Shown: positions 7,638 to 15,648, counted from the stretch's first letter. The stretch is DNA of 33,605 nt from an uncultured Clostridia bacterium (GCA_946182865.1 CAMHAV010000015.1:1-33605); one strand, 5' to 3'. The notes: generated by a model not told the origin, from the letters alone. Numbers and translations are program-made.

Positions 7638-8894
7638 ATGAACAAGAAAATCTCTCTCGGCGCGGCGATATCCGTTGCCGCCATTGTGGCCGCCTTTGCG
7701 GTGGTCATCACCTATACCGCCGCCATCCGTATTTTTGACAGCCGCATGAGCTCGGTGACCGAGCGGCAGAATATGTACCAGGTGCTGTCGGAAATCGACA
7801 TTACCGTGCGGCAGAATTATGACGGCGACATCTCGGAGAATTATCTGCAAAGGCAGCTTTCGCAGGGCTACATCCTCGGTCTGGACGATCCCTATAGCGG
7901 ATATCTGACGGCGGACGAATACCAGCTGGCGGTCAACGAATCGCTGGGCTACACGTTCGGCTTCGGCATGGAGATTGCCCGCGCGACCGACGGCAGCATT
8001 CTGGTGAATGTGGTGTATGAAGGCTCTCCCGCGGACAAGGCGGGACTGCGGCGCGGCGACAGAATTGTCAAAGTAGGCGACAAGGACGTGCTGTCCGTGG
8101 GCTATGACAAAGCCATTGCCCTGATCGCGGAATCCACCCCCAAGGTTTCGCTGGTGGTCAGCAGAAACGGGGAAAAGGCGGGGTATGAACTCACCCGCTC
8201 CAAATTTGAAACCAAATCGGTGGCCCATCGCGTGACAAACGGAAATGTCGGTGTGATCACGGTTTACGAATTCAACGCCAAGACCCCCGCGCAGTTTAAC
8301 GCGGCGCTCAACGACCTGCGCAATCAGGGCATCAAGGGATTGCTCATTGATCTGCGGGACAACGGCGGCATTCAATACCAATATGCCTGCGAGATTCTCG
8401 ACACGCTCCTTCCGGCGGGCAAACTGATGGAAGTGACCGACCGTGAGGGGAACGTCACACGCAAGTACAATTCCGACGCAAAATATATTGACATGCCGAT
8501 GGAGGTGCTTGTCAACGAGGGCACAGAGGGAGCCTCCGAACTGTTTGCCGCGGTGATGATGAGCTACGGCAAAGCGGAGACGGTCGGCTACAAAACAGCG
8601 GGCCACGACACGGTGCAGGAACTCTTTCAGCTCAGCAACGGCAGCGCCGTGCGCCTGACAACGGGCAGATGGTCGGGCGCGCTGGAAAGCGTTGTCACCG
8701 ACGGCAGAATCGAGCCGCAGTTTGAAGTCAAGCTGACGGCCTACCAAAGCACCAACCGGTATCTGCTCGCGGACAAGGATGACCCGCAGCTCCAGACGGC
8801 GCTCGACCGCATCGAGCCGATGATCGCCGCCCGTGAAGAAGCGGCGCAGACGGACGAAGAACCCGTTTCGCCCACAGAAACCAAGGAGCCTTAA
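7638..8894 (+). CDS. S41 (CtpA-type) PDZ protein, catalytic Ser and Lys apparently missing
   Basis: The 418-residue product has an N-terminal membrane or signal segment (about 6-30), a PDZ domain (about 105-190, with GSPADKAGLRRGDRIVKVGD) and an S41 tail-specific protease fold (about 195-380, including GLLIDLRDNGG). CtpA/Prc enzymes cut with a Ser-Lys dyad: the Ser of 'SxSASE' and a Lys 25 residues later in 'GKGxVQ'. Here the matching segments read TEGASE and GHDTVQ, so the Ser position is G298 and the Lys position is H323, while Q327 is kept. The fold looks intact, so it may be a pseudoprotease or scaffold. ATG 7638 follows AAAGAGGTG. Being next to ftsEX-M23 recalls ctpB next to ftsEX in Bacillus subtilis. 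Confidence 0.88.
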   Translation: MNKKISLGAAISVAAIVAAFAVVITYTAAIRIFDSRMSSVTERQNMYQVLSEIDITVRQNYDGDISENYLQRQLSQGYILGLDDPYSGYLTADEYQLAVNESLGYTFGFGMEIARATDGSILVNVVYEGSPADKAGLRRGDRIVKVGDKDVLSVGYDKAIALIAESTPKVSLVVSRNGEKAGYELTRSKFETKSVAHRVTNGNVGVITVYEFNAKTPAQFNAALNDLRNQGIKGLLIDLRDNGGIQYQYACEILDTLLPAGKLMEVTDREGNVTRKYNSDAKYIDMPMEVLVNEGTEGASELFAAVMMSYGKAETVGYKTAGHDTVQELFQLSNGSAVRLTTGRWSGALESVVTDGRIEPQFEVKLTAYQSTNRYLLADKDDPQLQTALDRIEPMIAAREEAAQTDEEPVSPTETKEP

Positions 8895-8917
8895 AAGATT
8901 AAAAAGGTGGTTGTTAT

Positions 8918-9880
8918 ATGAGCAGAAAAATCACGTCGCTGGTGCTGGCAGTGGTGATGCTGTTGTCGCTGCTGCCGCTGAGCGGGTGCGGGGACGATGA
9001 AAAAGACAACACAGCCAATTATCCCGTCGAGGTGAGCAATGTCAAATTTGTATCGGCTCCGTCGGGTGTGGTGTGTTATTCCAGCACCTTTATCGGCATT
9101 ATTTACGCGATGGGCTACCAGAAGCAGCTCATCGGACGCACGGCGAACTGCGATTATTCCGAAGCGGAGGAAATCAGGGCATTCGGTACGGCGGACAACC
9201 CCTCCATTGACCTGATTAAGGGCAATCCGGTGGATGTGGTGCTGACCGACGAAACCATGCCGCAGTCCTCTCTGGAAAAGATTGAGGCGGAGAACGTGCC
9301 GGTGGTGGTGATTCCCAAGGCGACGGGACGCGCTTCGATGGTGGAGATGTACGGCGCAATCGGCGCGGTCTTTCAGGGCGGCAACAAGGGCTACAACCGG
9401 GGACGCGACATCGCCAACGGCATATTTTCCCAGCTCGACGACATCGCGCGGCTGGTGGAAGAGGAAGAGGTGTGGAATACCAGTGTGATCCTGTCGAGTG
9501 ATCTCGGCACCTTTGCCACAGGCGACACGCTGATTTCCACCGTGCTGGAGTGCGCGGGCGGCTTCAATGTGGCCAAGGACTCCGAAAACGGGGAATATTC
9601 GCTGTCCGACCTCATGCGAAGCGACCCGGACGTGATACTCTGTCCTTTCGGCGTGGAGCAGCGTCTGCGCGCCAAGAGCAGTCTCGTGGGTGTGCCGGCG
9701 CTGGATAATTTCCGTGTGTACGAGATGGACATGACGGTCTTTGATGACCAGTACCAGGGGGTTCTCAAAGGCGCGTGGCGCATGGCAAAGATTTTGCACC
9801 CCGAAGTGATCACCGACGATGTGATTCCCGACGGCATGATCGACGCGGAGGAAGACGACGAAGGCGTATTTCTCGACTGA
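8918..9880 (+). CDS. ABC-type substrate-binding lipoprotein (BtuF/TroA-like, PF01497 type)
   Basis: The 320-residue protein starts with a lipoprotein signal peptide ending in lipobox LSGC (Cys about residue 23). The mature part resembles periplasmic-binding proteins for cobalamin or Fe3+-siderophore: VVCYSSTFIGIIYAMGYQKQLIGRT, then SIDLIKGNPVDVVLTDE, the usual 'position of the ligand site' and 'I is a location' segments. The second lobe has SDLMRSDPDVILCPFG. AAGGTGG lies 8 nt before the ATG. It is 23 nt downstream of the S41 gene, so probably cotranscribed. No permease or ATPase gene lies nearby, so it is an orphan that may use a transporter encoded elsewhere or may only sense a ligand. The ligand is not readable from the sequence. 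Confidence 0.82.
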   Translation: MSRKITSLVLAVVMLLSLLPLSGCGDDEKDNTANYPVEVSNVKFVSAPSGVVCYSSTFIGIIYAMGYQKQLIGRTANCDYSEAEEIRAFGTADNPSIDLIKGNPVDVVLTDETMPQSSLEKIEAENVPVVVIPKATGRASMVEMYGAIGAVFQGGNKGYNRGRDIANGIFSQLDDIARLVEEEEVWNTSVILSSDLGTFATGDTLISTVLECAGGFNVAKDSENGEYSLSDLMRSDPDVILCPFGVEQRLRAKSSLVGVPALDNFRVYEMDMTVFDDQYQGVLKGAWRMAKILHPEVITDDVIPDGMIDAEEDDEGVFLD

Positions 9881-10310
9881 CAAACGCAAAAATCACGGAA
9901 ATCAATTTTGAAAATCTGATGAACAATGAAAATGATGTCTTATAACGACGCATCTAACTCACTGGCATTAGCGGAACGTCCTGATATTAAAATCAAAAAA
10001 ATAAAAGCAACCCTCGACCCGATGACAAAAGGGATACAAATACGCATGACCAAACCCATCGGGCCAATTGCGCAGACGGCGAATGCCGTGTACGCCCCCG
10101 ACGCGTGCCTCGAGGCAAAAGCCCGGTAACGGGAGACGGGGCTTCCCATTCTTAAAAAGCGAAAATGCGGCCATTGCTCCAGTCTCTATTGGCCTGCGCC
10201 CCGCGCCCGATGACGATGTAAGACGCACCCCCGCTAAAAAACAACAGGGTTATCTTTTCAAACTAATAAAGCACGATATAAAAATTGATTTCCATGTGCA
10301 AAAATTCGCT
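9881..10310. other. Gene-poor stretch with RNA-like inverted repeats; possible structured RNA
   Basis: No convincing gene is seen. Short open frames on both strands (about 67-86 codons) lack ribosome sites. The part from about 10000 to 10235 is GC-rich compared with its AT-rich flanks. It holds several pairings: CCCGATG (10018-10024) with CATCGGG (10057-10063); CCCG-GTAA-CGGG (10122-10133), a GNRA-type tetraloop hairpin; AAGCCC (10119-10124) with GGGCTT (10138-10143); and palindrome GCCTCGAGGC (10107-10116). CCCGATGAC occurs again near 10206. This could be a structured non-coding RNA or a decayed gene; the strand is undecided. Confidence 0.35.
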
Positions 10311-10315
10311 TGCAT

Positions 10316-10343
10316 TTGCGGCGGTTCTATAGTATCATATAAT
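10316..10343 (+). promoter_or_regulatory. Promoter of the UPF0237-UPF0210 pair
   Basis: TATAAT lies at 10338-10343 with TTGCGG (10316-10321) 16 nt upstream, about 80 nt before the ACT-domain gene. Confidence 0.55.
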
Positions 10344-10424
10344 GTAACAAATTTCTTGGGACATACGAATCAAAGGCACAACCGCCGACTCCCTTGAAAA
10401 CACAGGAAGGAAGATGGATTTTTT

Positions 10425-10694
10425 ATGAGAGCAGTTATCACAGTCATCGGCAAAGATATGGTGGGCATTCTGGCGGGTGTTTCCAACATCTGTGTGGAAT
10501 ATAAGGTGAATATCATCGAGGTCACGCAGTCGATCATGCAGGATATGTTCGCCATGATTATGATGGTGGATATTACCGAGGCGAACGCTCCCTTTGCGCA
10601 GCTCAAAGAAGCGCTGCATACTTTTGGTGAGCAGAATGCCCTGTCGGTGCATATCATGCATGAGGACATTTTCAATTCCATGCACAGAATCTGA
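10425..10694 (+). CDS. ACT domain protein, UPF0237 family
   Basis: A single ACT domain fills the whole 89-residue protein, starting MRAVITVIGKDMVGILAGVSNICVE, with the beta-alpha-beta pattern and the Gly-rich turn (GKDMVGILAG) where ACT dimers bind small ligands, often amino acids. The family is small, cytoplasmic and without a known enzyme activity. AGGAAGGAAG stands about 11 nt before the ATG. The next gene, 58 nt downstream, is a UPF0210 protein; the pair is conserved side by side in many bacteria and archaea, so a regulatory link between the two products is likely. The ligand is unknown. Confidence 0.92.
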   Translation: MRAVITVIGKDMVGILAGVSNICVEYKVNIIEVTQSIMQDMFAMIMMVDITEANAPFAQLKEALHTFGEQNALSVHIMHEDIFNSMHRI

Positions 10695-10752
10695 CCTTGT
10701 TCGTTCGTTTAAACTGTTTACCAACCAAAATATCAACGCGGGAGCTTAACAT

Positions 10753-12111
10753 ATGCTGAATACCAACGATATACTTGAAACCGTACACATGATTCAGGAT
10801 GAAAATCTTGACATCAGAACCATTACCATGGGCATCAGCCTGCTCGACTGCTCGGACAGCGACATCGACAAGGCGTGCGACAAAATTTACGATAAAATCT
10901 GCCGTTACGCGGGCAATCTCGTCAAGACCGGCGAGGATATCGAAGCGGAATACGGCATTCCGATCATCAACAAGCGCATTTCCGTCACCCCCGTGGCGAT
11001 GGTGGCGGCGGCCTGTCCCGACAAGAACCCCGTCAAATTCGCGCACGCCCTTGACCGCGCCGCCAAGCAGGTGGGCGTGAACTTCCTGGGCGGCTATTCC
11101 GCGCTGGTGCAGAAAGGCTTCGGCCCCGGCGATTACGCGCTGATCGAGAGCATTCCGCAGGCGCTGGCCGAAACCGAGCGCGTCTGTTCCTCGGTGAACA
11201 TCGGCTCCACCAAGGCGGGTATCAACATGGACGCGGTGGCAAAGATGGGGCATATTGTGCGCGAATGTGCCGAAATGACCGCCGACAACAATTGCTTCGG
11301 CGCGGCCAAGCTGGTGATTTTCTGCAACGCGCCGGAGGATAACCCCTTTATGGCGGGCGCGTTCCACGGCGTAGGCGAGCCGGACTGCGTGGTGAATGTC
11401 GGCGTGAGCGGCCCCGGCGTGGTGCGTGCGGCACTCGCCAAGGTTCCCGACGCGAACATCACGGAAGTGGCGGACATTGTCAAGCGCACCGCCTTTAAGA
11501 TCACCCGTATGGGACAGCTCGTGGCGCAGGAAGCGTCCCGCCGTCTGTGCGTGCCTTTCGGTATTGTGGACTTGTCGCTCGCTCCCACACCCGCCGTGGG
11601 GGATTCCGTGGCGCATATCCTCGAAGAAATGGGTCTGGAAAGCTGCGGCGCGCACGGCACCACCGCCTGCCTTGCCCTGCTCAATGACGCGGTCAAAAAG
11701 GGCGGCGTGATGGCCAGCTCCCATGTCGGCGGACTGTCGGGCGCGTTCATTCCGGTTTCGGAGGACGCGGGCATGATCGACGCGGCCCGCTGCGGTGCGC
11801 TGTCCCTCACCAAACTCGAAGCCATGACCGCCGTTTGTTCGGTGGGTCTGGATATGATCGCCGTTCCCGGCGATACGCCCGCCGAAATCATCTCGGCTAT
11901 CCTCGCGGACGAAGCCGCCATCGGCATGGTCAACAGCAAGACCACCGCTATTCGCCTGATTCCCGCCATCGGCAAGAAGCAGGGCGAGGACATGGAATTC
12001 GGGGGACTCTTCGGCAGCAGCCCCATCATGGACGTGAACCGCTATTCTCCCGCCAAATTCATCTCGCGCGGCGGCAGAATTCCCGCACCCCTTCAGAGCC
12101 TCAAGAATTAG
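10753..12111 (+). CDS. UPF0210 / DUF711 family protein (PFL-like fold)
   Basis: The 452-residue cytoplasmic protein matches the UPF0210 family over its whole length: start [27 protein letters not shown], central [47 protein letters not shown] and the C-terminal [21 protein letters not shown]. The family is related in fold to pyruvate formate-lyase-like proteins, but no reaction is established, and I see no C-terminal glycyl-radical motif. The length is normal. GGGAG lies before the ATG. It follows the ACT protein in one operon and is closed by an 18-bp-stem terminator at 12182. The role is unknown; a ligand-controlled enzyme is an inference from the ACT partner. Confidence 0.92.
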   Translation: MLNTNDILETVHMIQDENLDIRTITMGISLLDCSDSDIDKACDKIYDKICRYAGNLVKTGEDIEAEYGIPIINKRISVTPVAMVAAACPDKNPVKFAHALDRAAKQVGVNFLGGYSALVQKGFGPGDYALIESIPQALAETERVCSSVNIGSTKAGINMDAVAKMGHIVRECAEMTADNNCFGAAKLVIFCNAPEDNPFMAGAFHGVGEPDCVVNVGVSGPGVVRAALAKVPDANITEVADIVKRTAFKITRMGQLVAQEASRRLCVPFGIVDLSLAPTPAVGDSVAHILEEMGLESCGAHGTTACLALLNDAVKKGGVMASSHVGGLSGAFIPVSEDAGMIDAARCGALSLTKLEAMTAVCSVGLDMIAVPGDTPAEIISAILADEAAIGMVNSKTTAIRLIPAIGKKQGEDMEFGGLFGSSPIMDVNRYSPAKFISRGGRIPAPLQSLKN

Positions 12112-12178
12112 TGAATAGAGAATAACAAATAGGGAATAACAAATAGGGAATAACGAAAGGAAGGCGCATACGCGCCTT
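12112..12178. repeat. AT-rich direct repeat and GC hairpin after UPF0210
   Basis: A 14-nt unit AATAACAAATAGGG is repeated exactly at 12121-12134 and 12135-12148, and its first six bases recur at 12149. It is followed by the hairpin AAGGCGC (12161-12167) / GCGCCTT (12172-12178). The style matches the intergenic repeats at 2215 and 33564. Confidence 0.6.
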
Positions 12179-12181
12179 GAA

Positions 12182-12226
12182 AAAACAACCCGTGCGCCGT
12201 GTTATCTGCGGCGCACGGGTTGTTTT
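12182..12226 (+). terminator. Strong terminator after the UPF0210 gene
   Basis: A perfect 18-bp inverted repeat, AAAACAACCCGTGCGCCG (12182-12199) and CGGCGCACGGGTTGTTTT (12209-12226), has a 9-nt loop. The A/T ends make it look bidirectional; the T-run is only four. Confidence 0.85.
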
Positions 12227-12276
12227 GAATAATATCGGAATTCAAAATAAATTCATTGTTTTTCGATAAAAATTAC

Positions 12277-12305
12277 TTGACATACGAAATGCGCGGTGTT
12301 ATAAT
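12277..12305 (+). promoter_or_regulatory. Perfect sigma-A promoter of the lipoprotein operon
   Basis: TTGACA (12277-12282), a 17-nt spacer and TATAAT (12300-12305) with an extending TG at 12297-12298. Transcription would start near 12312, after the in-frame ATG at 12306, which rules that ATG out if this promoter is used. Confidence 0.85.
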
Positions 12306-12341
12306 ATGACCGACATACAGAAGATGGGAGGCGAAGAAAGG

Positions 12342-13265
12342 CTGAAAGAAAAAATAAAAGAGGGGCTTACCATCGTTTCGGTGGTGCTGGTCGCGCTGCT
12401 GCCTTTTGCGCTGCCGTGGCTGGTTTTAGGCGGATTGCTGGGCGCGTTTGTATTGGATGAAGCCTATGTCGTGAAAATGGATGACGTGTCACAATACAGC
12501 CGCCAGTATTTTCTCGACCGATACTATTACTATGAATGCTACGAAGGCGGTCTGCGCGAGTCGATGGAATCCGATCTGTCGGTGTTTCCCGATCATGTGC
12601 CGGATGCCGCGAAGAGTCGGCTGGAATCGCGCATACGGGTCAACAGTTTTTGCAGCGGCAGCTATATTCTGCTGGAAAGCAAGCTGACCCCGACACAGAT
12701 GGTGGGGGAAACCCTGCGGCTGCAAAATCTGTCAAAAACCATTCGCAATGATCTCATTTGGGAGGCGGACGAACCGCAGGAATATGTTGCCTCGGTGCGA
12801 TACGACAGCGACTCCTATTGCTATCCCGCCTATATAGCGATAGACGGCCGCGGCGGAATCTATGAGTATGCACTGATCGACAGAGACGGCGGCAGAATCA
12901 TCTATGTGTATATGGCCTATTTCCATGCCGGGAAGTTCCCGTATCATGACTATTTAAAGAAAGATCTGTCGGCGTATCCCGCCGAGGCAAGCCAATATGA
13001 CGACGGTTTTTCCATTTATCAGCATACATTTGACAACGACGGCTATTCCTATCCGTTTGACGATTGGCATAATGAGGAAAAATTAGTGACAAGGAGTGGA
13101 ACAATGGGATTTATGGTACGACTGGCGCTGGTTTATGCGGCCTTGACGGCGGCAAGCTGCGTGGCGTTTGTCAAGAAAAAGAAAGCCGTCGGATTTGCTT
13201 TGGTCGGCTTAATGTTTGTGGGCATTGTGGTACTGGGGAGCCTTTGGGTTCTTTTTCCGATGTAA
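12342..13265 (+). CDS. Uncharacterised membrane protein, paralogue of the next lipoprotein
   Basis: I do not recognise a named family. The product (about 307 residues) has one hydrophobic segment at the N-terminus (about 10-35), an extracytoplasmic domain of about 200 residues rich in Tyr and Asp, and two C-terminal membrane helices joined by VKKKKAV. The domain shares SDLSVFPD, the Leu-Gln-x-Leu-x-x-Thr-Ile-Arg segment, YPAY, YEYALID, GGRI-YVY-AY, YLK-DL and HTFD with the next gene product, so the two are duplicated paralogues. ATGs at 12306 and 12324 are in frame, but the promoter's start point follows the first and neither has a ribosome site. GGGAGG (12326-12331) sits 10 nt before a CTG at 12342, used here with caution. 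Confidence 0.72.
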   Translation: MKEKIKEGLTIVSVVLVALLPFALPWLVLGGLLGAFVLDEAYVVKMDDVSQYSRQYFLDRYYYYECYEGGLRESMESDLSVFPDHVPDAAKSRLESRIRVNSFCSGSYILLESKLTPTQMVGETLRLQNLSKTIRNDLIWEADEPQEYVASVRYDSDSYCYPAYIAIDGRGGIYEYALIDRDGGRIIYVYMAYFHAGKFPYHDYLKKDLSAYPAEASQYDDGFSIYQHTFDNDGYSYPFDDWHNEEKLVTRSGTMGFMVRLALVYAALTAASCVAFVKKKKAVGFALVGLMFVGIVVLGSLWVLFPM

Positions 13266-13299
13266 TACTTATTTTCGGTTGAAAGAGGTTTTGCGTAAA

Positions 13300-13938
13300 A
13301 TGAAGTGGATGAAATTATGGGCGGCATTGACCGCCGGGGCTTTGCTTTTTGTGACAGTGGGGTGCGTGCCGGAGAAAATCAGCGGCGCGGAGCATTACAG
13401 TAAGACGTATTACACTGCGAAATACGGGGGCGATCTCGACTCCAACCTGTCGGTTTTCCCCGATTCGGTGGAGGGGGTGCAGGTCAATTTGTTTGAATCC
13501 TCGCTGGGCGAGGGGTTGTTTGACACGGACGGCTATATCATCCTCGACTGTTCCTATACGCCTGCCCGGCTCGCTGATGAAGTGGAACGGCTGCAATCGC
13601 TGACCATGACCATCCGCCACTATGACGGGCAGACTTATACCAACAAAATCCTCTATGATGGGGCGTCCTACCGCTATCCCGCCTATGTGACCAATGACGG
13701 CTTCGGGGATACCTATGAATATGCCCTGATCGACGAGGCGGGCGGCAGAATCGTCTATGTCTACACGGCCTATATCAGCCCCAAGACCTTCCGATACCGT
13801 GAATATCTCAAAAACGACCTGACACAATACAACAAGGACGAATTCAAAGCGTTTTCGATGTATAACCACACCTTTGACGGCGGGCAGTCGTGGGATGAAT
13901 TTGACGACATCGTGTCGGCTTCGGAAACGGAACAATAA
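13300..13938 (+). CDS. Uncharacterised lipoprotein, paralogue of the preceding membrane protein
   Basis: The 212-residue protein begins with a signal peptide ending LLFVTVGC, a lipobox-like site with Cys near residue 21, so it is probably anchored on the outer face of the membrane. The mature domain matches the extracytoplasmic part of the gene just upstream: SNLSVFPD, LQSLTMTIR, YPAYVTNDG, TYEYALIDEAGGRIVYVYTAY, EYLKNDL and YNHTFDGG. It lacks that protein's C-terminal helices. The ATG at 13300 follows AAAGAGG at about 11 nt; an upstream in-frame opening from 13216 overlaps the preceding gene and has no ribosome site. The 34-nt gap indicates one operon. Function is unknown. Confidence 0.82.
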   Translation: MKWMKLWAALTAGALLFVTVGCVPEKISGAEHYSKTYYTAKYGGDLDSNLSVFPDSVEGVQVNLFESSLGEGLFDTDGYIILDCSYTPARLADEVERLQSLTMTIRHYDGQTYTNKILYDGASYRYPAYVTNDGFGDTYEYALIDEAGGRIVYVYTAYISPKTFRYREYLKNDLTQYNKDEFKAFSMYNHTFDGGQSWDEFDDIVSASETEQ

Positions 13939-13959
13939 GACAAGAGGAGAATGACGAGC

Positions 13960-14490
13960 ATGAAATGGATCAAACTTTTAGTGGCTGTTTCGCTGCTGCT
14001 GCCAATGACGGCCTGCGGCGGGTTTCTGGATTGGCTGTACGAGCCGGGTTATGCCAGGCTGCCGGAAAATTATCAGGTGTTTGAGGTGTATGAGAAAGAA
14101 CTTCCCGGAGAGGAACCCCAGTGGGCATTTGACTACAACGGACGCACCTATGTGCGTTATTCCGACATTTCCGAGTGGGGGAGCATGGACGTGAAGGAAT
14201 GTCTGGGCTGTCTGTCGCTGCCGGAGGAATTGGCTTCGGTCAGCGGCGTGCAGGAGGATATGCGCGTGCTGTCGCTTTCCTGCAATGATTCGGACGATTA
14301 TCTGGTAGTGCAATTTGTTCCCACTTTGATGGCGCCGCCCACCGAGGTGTACCGTGCGCTCGACACGCGCGGCAGGGACATCGAAACACCGAAGTTCATT
14401 CTCCCGCCCGACCCGGAGGATGAAACGGAAGAAGATTTGTACCGATTCTGGACGGAACAGCCTGACGCGGCAGCGAAAGGGAAAGGGTAG
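13960..14490 (+). CDS. Uncharacterised small lipoprotein
   Basis: The 176-residue product has a clear lipoprotein signal (MKWIKLLVAVSLLLPMTAC, Cys near residue 19) followed by a hydrophilic domain with many acidic and aromatic residues and a Pro/Asp/Glu-rich C-terminus. Two cysteines in ECLGCLS could form a disulfide or bind metal. No family is recognised, and it does not obviously share the motif set of the two genes before it. Of the ATGs at 13951 and 13960, the second has AAGAGGAG at 10 nt and is preferred. It lies 21 nt after the previous gene and 2 nt before the next, so it belongs to the same operon. Confidence 0.8.
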   Translation: MKWIKLLVAVSLLLPMTACGGFLDWLYEPGYARLPENYQVFEVYEKELPGEEPQWAFDYNGRTYVRYSDISEWGSMDVKECLGCLSLPEELASVSGVQEDMRVLSLSCNDSDDYLVVQFVPTLMAPPTEVYRALDTRGRDIETPKFILPPDPEDETEEDLYRFWTEQPDAAAKGKG

Positions 14491-14492
14491 GG

Positions 14493-15560
14493 ATGAAAAA
14501 GAAATACGCGGCTGTGATGGCGGCACTTACCATGTTGCTTACAATGTCGGGCTGCTCCGTCAGCCCATCATCCAACACGCCCGAACTGCCCAAGCTGGCA
14601 ACGGAACATTCCTATGTGAATTATAACAATCAGAGCCGTGCTGAAATGCACATAGAAGAAGATACACTGTATCTGACATATGAAGAGGAGGAATACGACG
14701 GAGATCCCGATTATGCCAATCATTTGTTTTCTGTCAGCCAAAATGGTCTGCGGCAGATGGGCGGCGGTCTGCCGTTTCAGTTTATCAAAAACGGAACCGA
14801 TATTTACTATATCGAATTTACCGACGATACGCGGTATCTGAAAAAAATGGATACGGAAACCGACGAGCGGGTCTGTGTGCTGGAAGAGGTAGATGCGTTT
14901 CTGGTATACCATGACATGATCGTTGCTTCTGTCAAGGATCAGCTCCTGACGGTCAGCGAAACGGGAGAGTGCCGATGTCTGTCGGAAGGGCGGTTTCCTT
15001 TTATCACAGCCAATGAGACGGCGGTTTTTGCGGTGGAGGAAAACGGCACAGTATGGCAGTTTGTCCCTGATACATGGGAATCAAGGAAAATCGGGGCAGT
15101 TTCGTATCAGGATCACCCTTTTTCCATTGCCGTTTCCGGTCATTATCTCGCGGCCCGGTTTTTGGAAAGTAAGGTCGTCGCCGTGTTGGATATGGATGCC
15201 GGGGATTGTCAGACATATCACGTTCCGTTTCAAATAGAGGATATGACCGCCGGCAGAAACGATACGGTTTATTTCGTTGGCTGTGAGAATGTTGACAGCA
15301 CCCGTCTGCTGTATCAAATGGACCCGGGCAGCGGGCAAATAAAGGAGATGGCGGAGCTGACGGGAACCGTTATCGAACTGTATATTTACGATGATGAGTG
15401 GATTTATGTGGCCGACCACGGATACGACTGGCGTTTTGGGGTGAATGAGATCGAACGCGTAGCAACGGACGGCAGCAAGAGGGAACCTGTTTACAGCACG
15501 TCGCTGGCGGATTACCATGTGCTTCAAAGGCAAAAACGGACAAAGCATGCGAACGGATAA
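14493..15560 (+). CDS. Uncharacterised lipoprotein, beta-propeller-like
   Basis: A 355-residue protein with a lipobox signal (LLTMSGC, Cys near 21). The rest is mostly beta-type sequence with repeated 'x-L/I-Y-x-hydrophobic-D/N' pieces, such as DTLYLTYEEE, GTDIYYIEFTDD, DTVYFVGCEN, RLLYQMDPGSG and EWIYVADHG. The spacing suggests blades of a beta-propeller similar to DUF5050-type surface proteins; this is inference from pattern, not a firm family match. GGGTAGGG precedes the ATG, which is only 2 nt after the previous stop. It is the last gene of the four-gene operon; only weak terminator-like sequence follows. Confidence 0.8.
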   Translation: MKKKYAAVMAALTMLLTMSGCSVSPSSNTPELPKLATEHSYVNYNNQSRAEMHIEEDTLYLTYEEEEYDGDPDYANHLFSVSQNGLRQMGGGLPFQFIKNGTDIYYIEFTDDTRYLKKMDTETDERVCVLEEVDAFLVYHDMIVASVKDQLLTVSETGECRCLSEGRFPFITANETAVFAVEENGTVWQFVPDTWESRKIGAVSYQDHPFSIAVSGHYLAARFLESKVVAVLDMDAGDCQTYHVPFQIEDMTAGRNDTVYFVGCENVDSTRLLYQMDPGSGQIKEMAELTGTVIELYIYDDEWIYVADHGYDWRFGVNEIERVATDGSKREPVYSTSLADYHVLQRQKRTKHANG

Positions 15561-15619
15561 CCATGCCATAAAGGTTCTTTTTTAAAAGGATTTTCCGTGG
15601 AGAACGGGAAACGCAGACC

Positions 15620-15648
15620 TTGACACTTTTCCCCGGGCAGGGTATAAT
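15620..15648 (+). promoter_or_regulatory. Perfect sigma-A promoter of the Rpn-family gene
   Basis: TTGACA (15620-15625), a 17-nt spacer, TATAAT (15643-15648). The expected transcript start near 15655 excludes any start codon upstream of it. Confidence 0.85.

Noticed and set aside
9926-10149. Small frames on both strands, the minus one with a hydrophobic stretch
   Set aside because: No ribosome site or promoter fits either one; kept only as part of a possible structured RNA or decayed gene.
9881-10310. tmRNA, RNase P RNA or SRP RNA
   Set aside because: The expected conserved pieces (tmRNA tag with stop and tRNA-like end, RNase P AGAxAGA core, SRP GGAAGCAGCC-type loop) are not seen.
12112-12178. 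CRISPR array
   Set aside because: Repeat units are 14 nt and directly adjacent without spacers, and no cas genes are present.
15561-15600. Terminator after the lipoprotein operon
   Set aside because: Only a 4-bp AACC/GGTT stem precedes the T-run; too weak to call.
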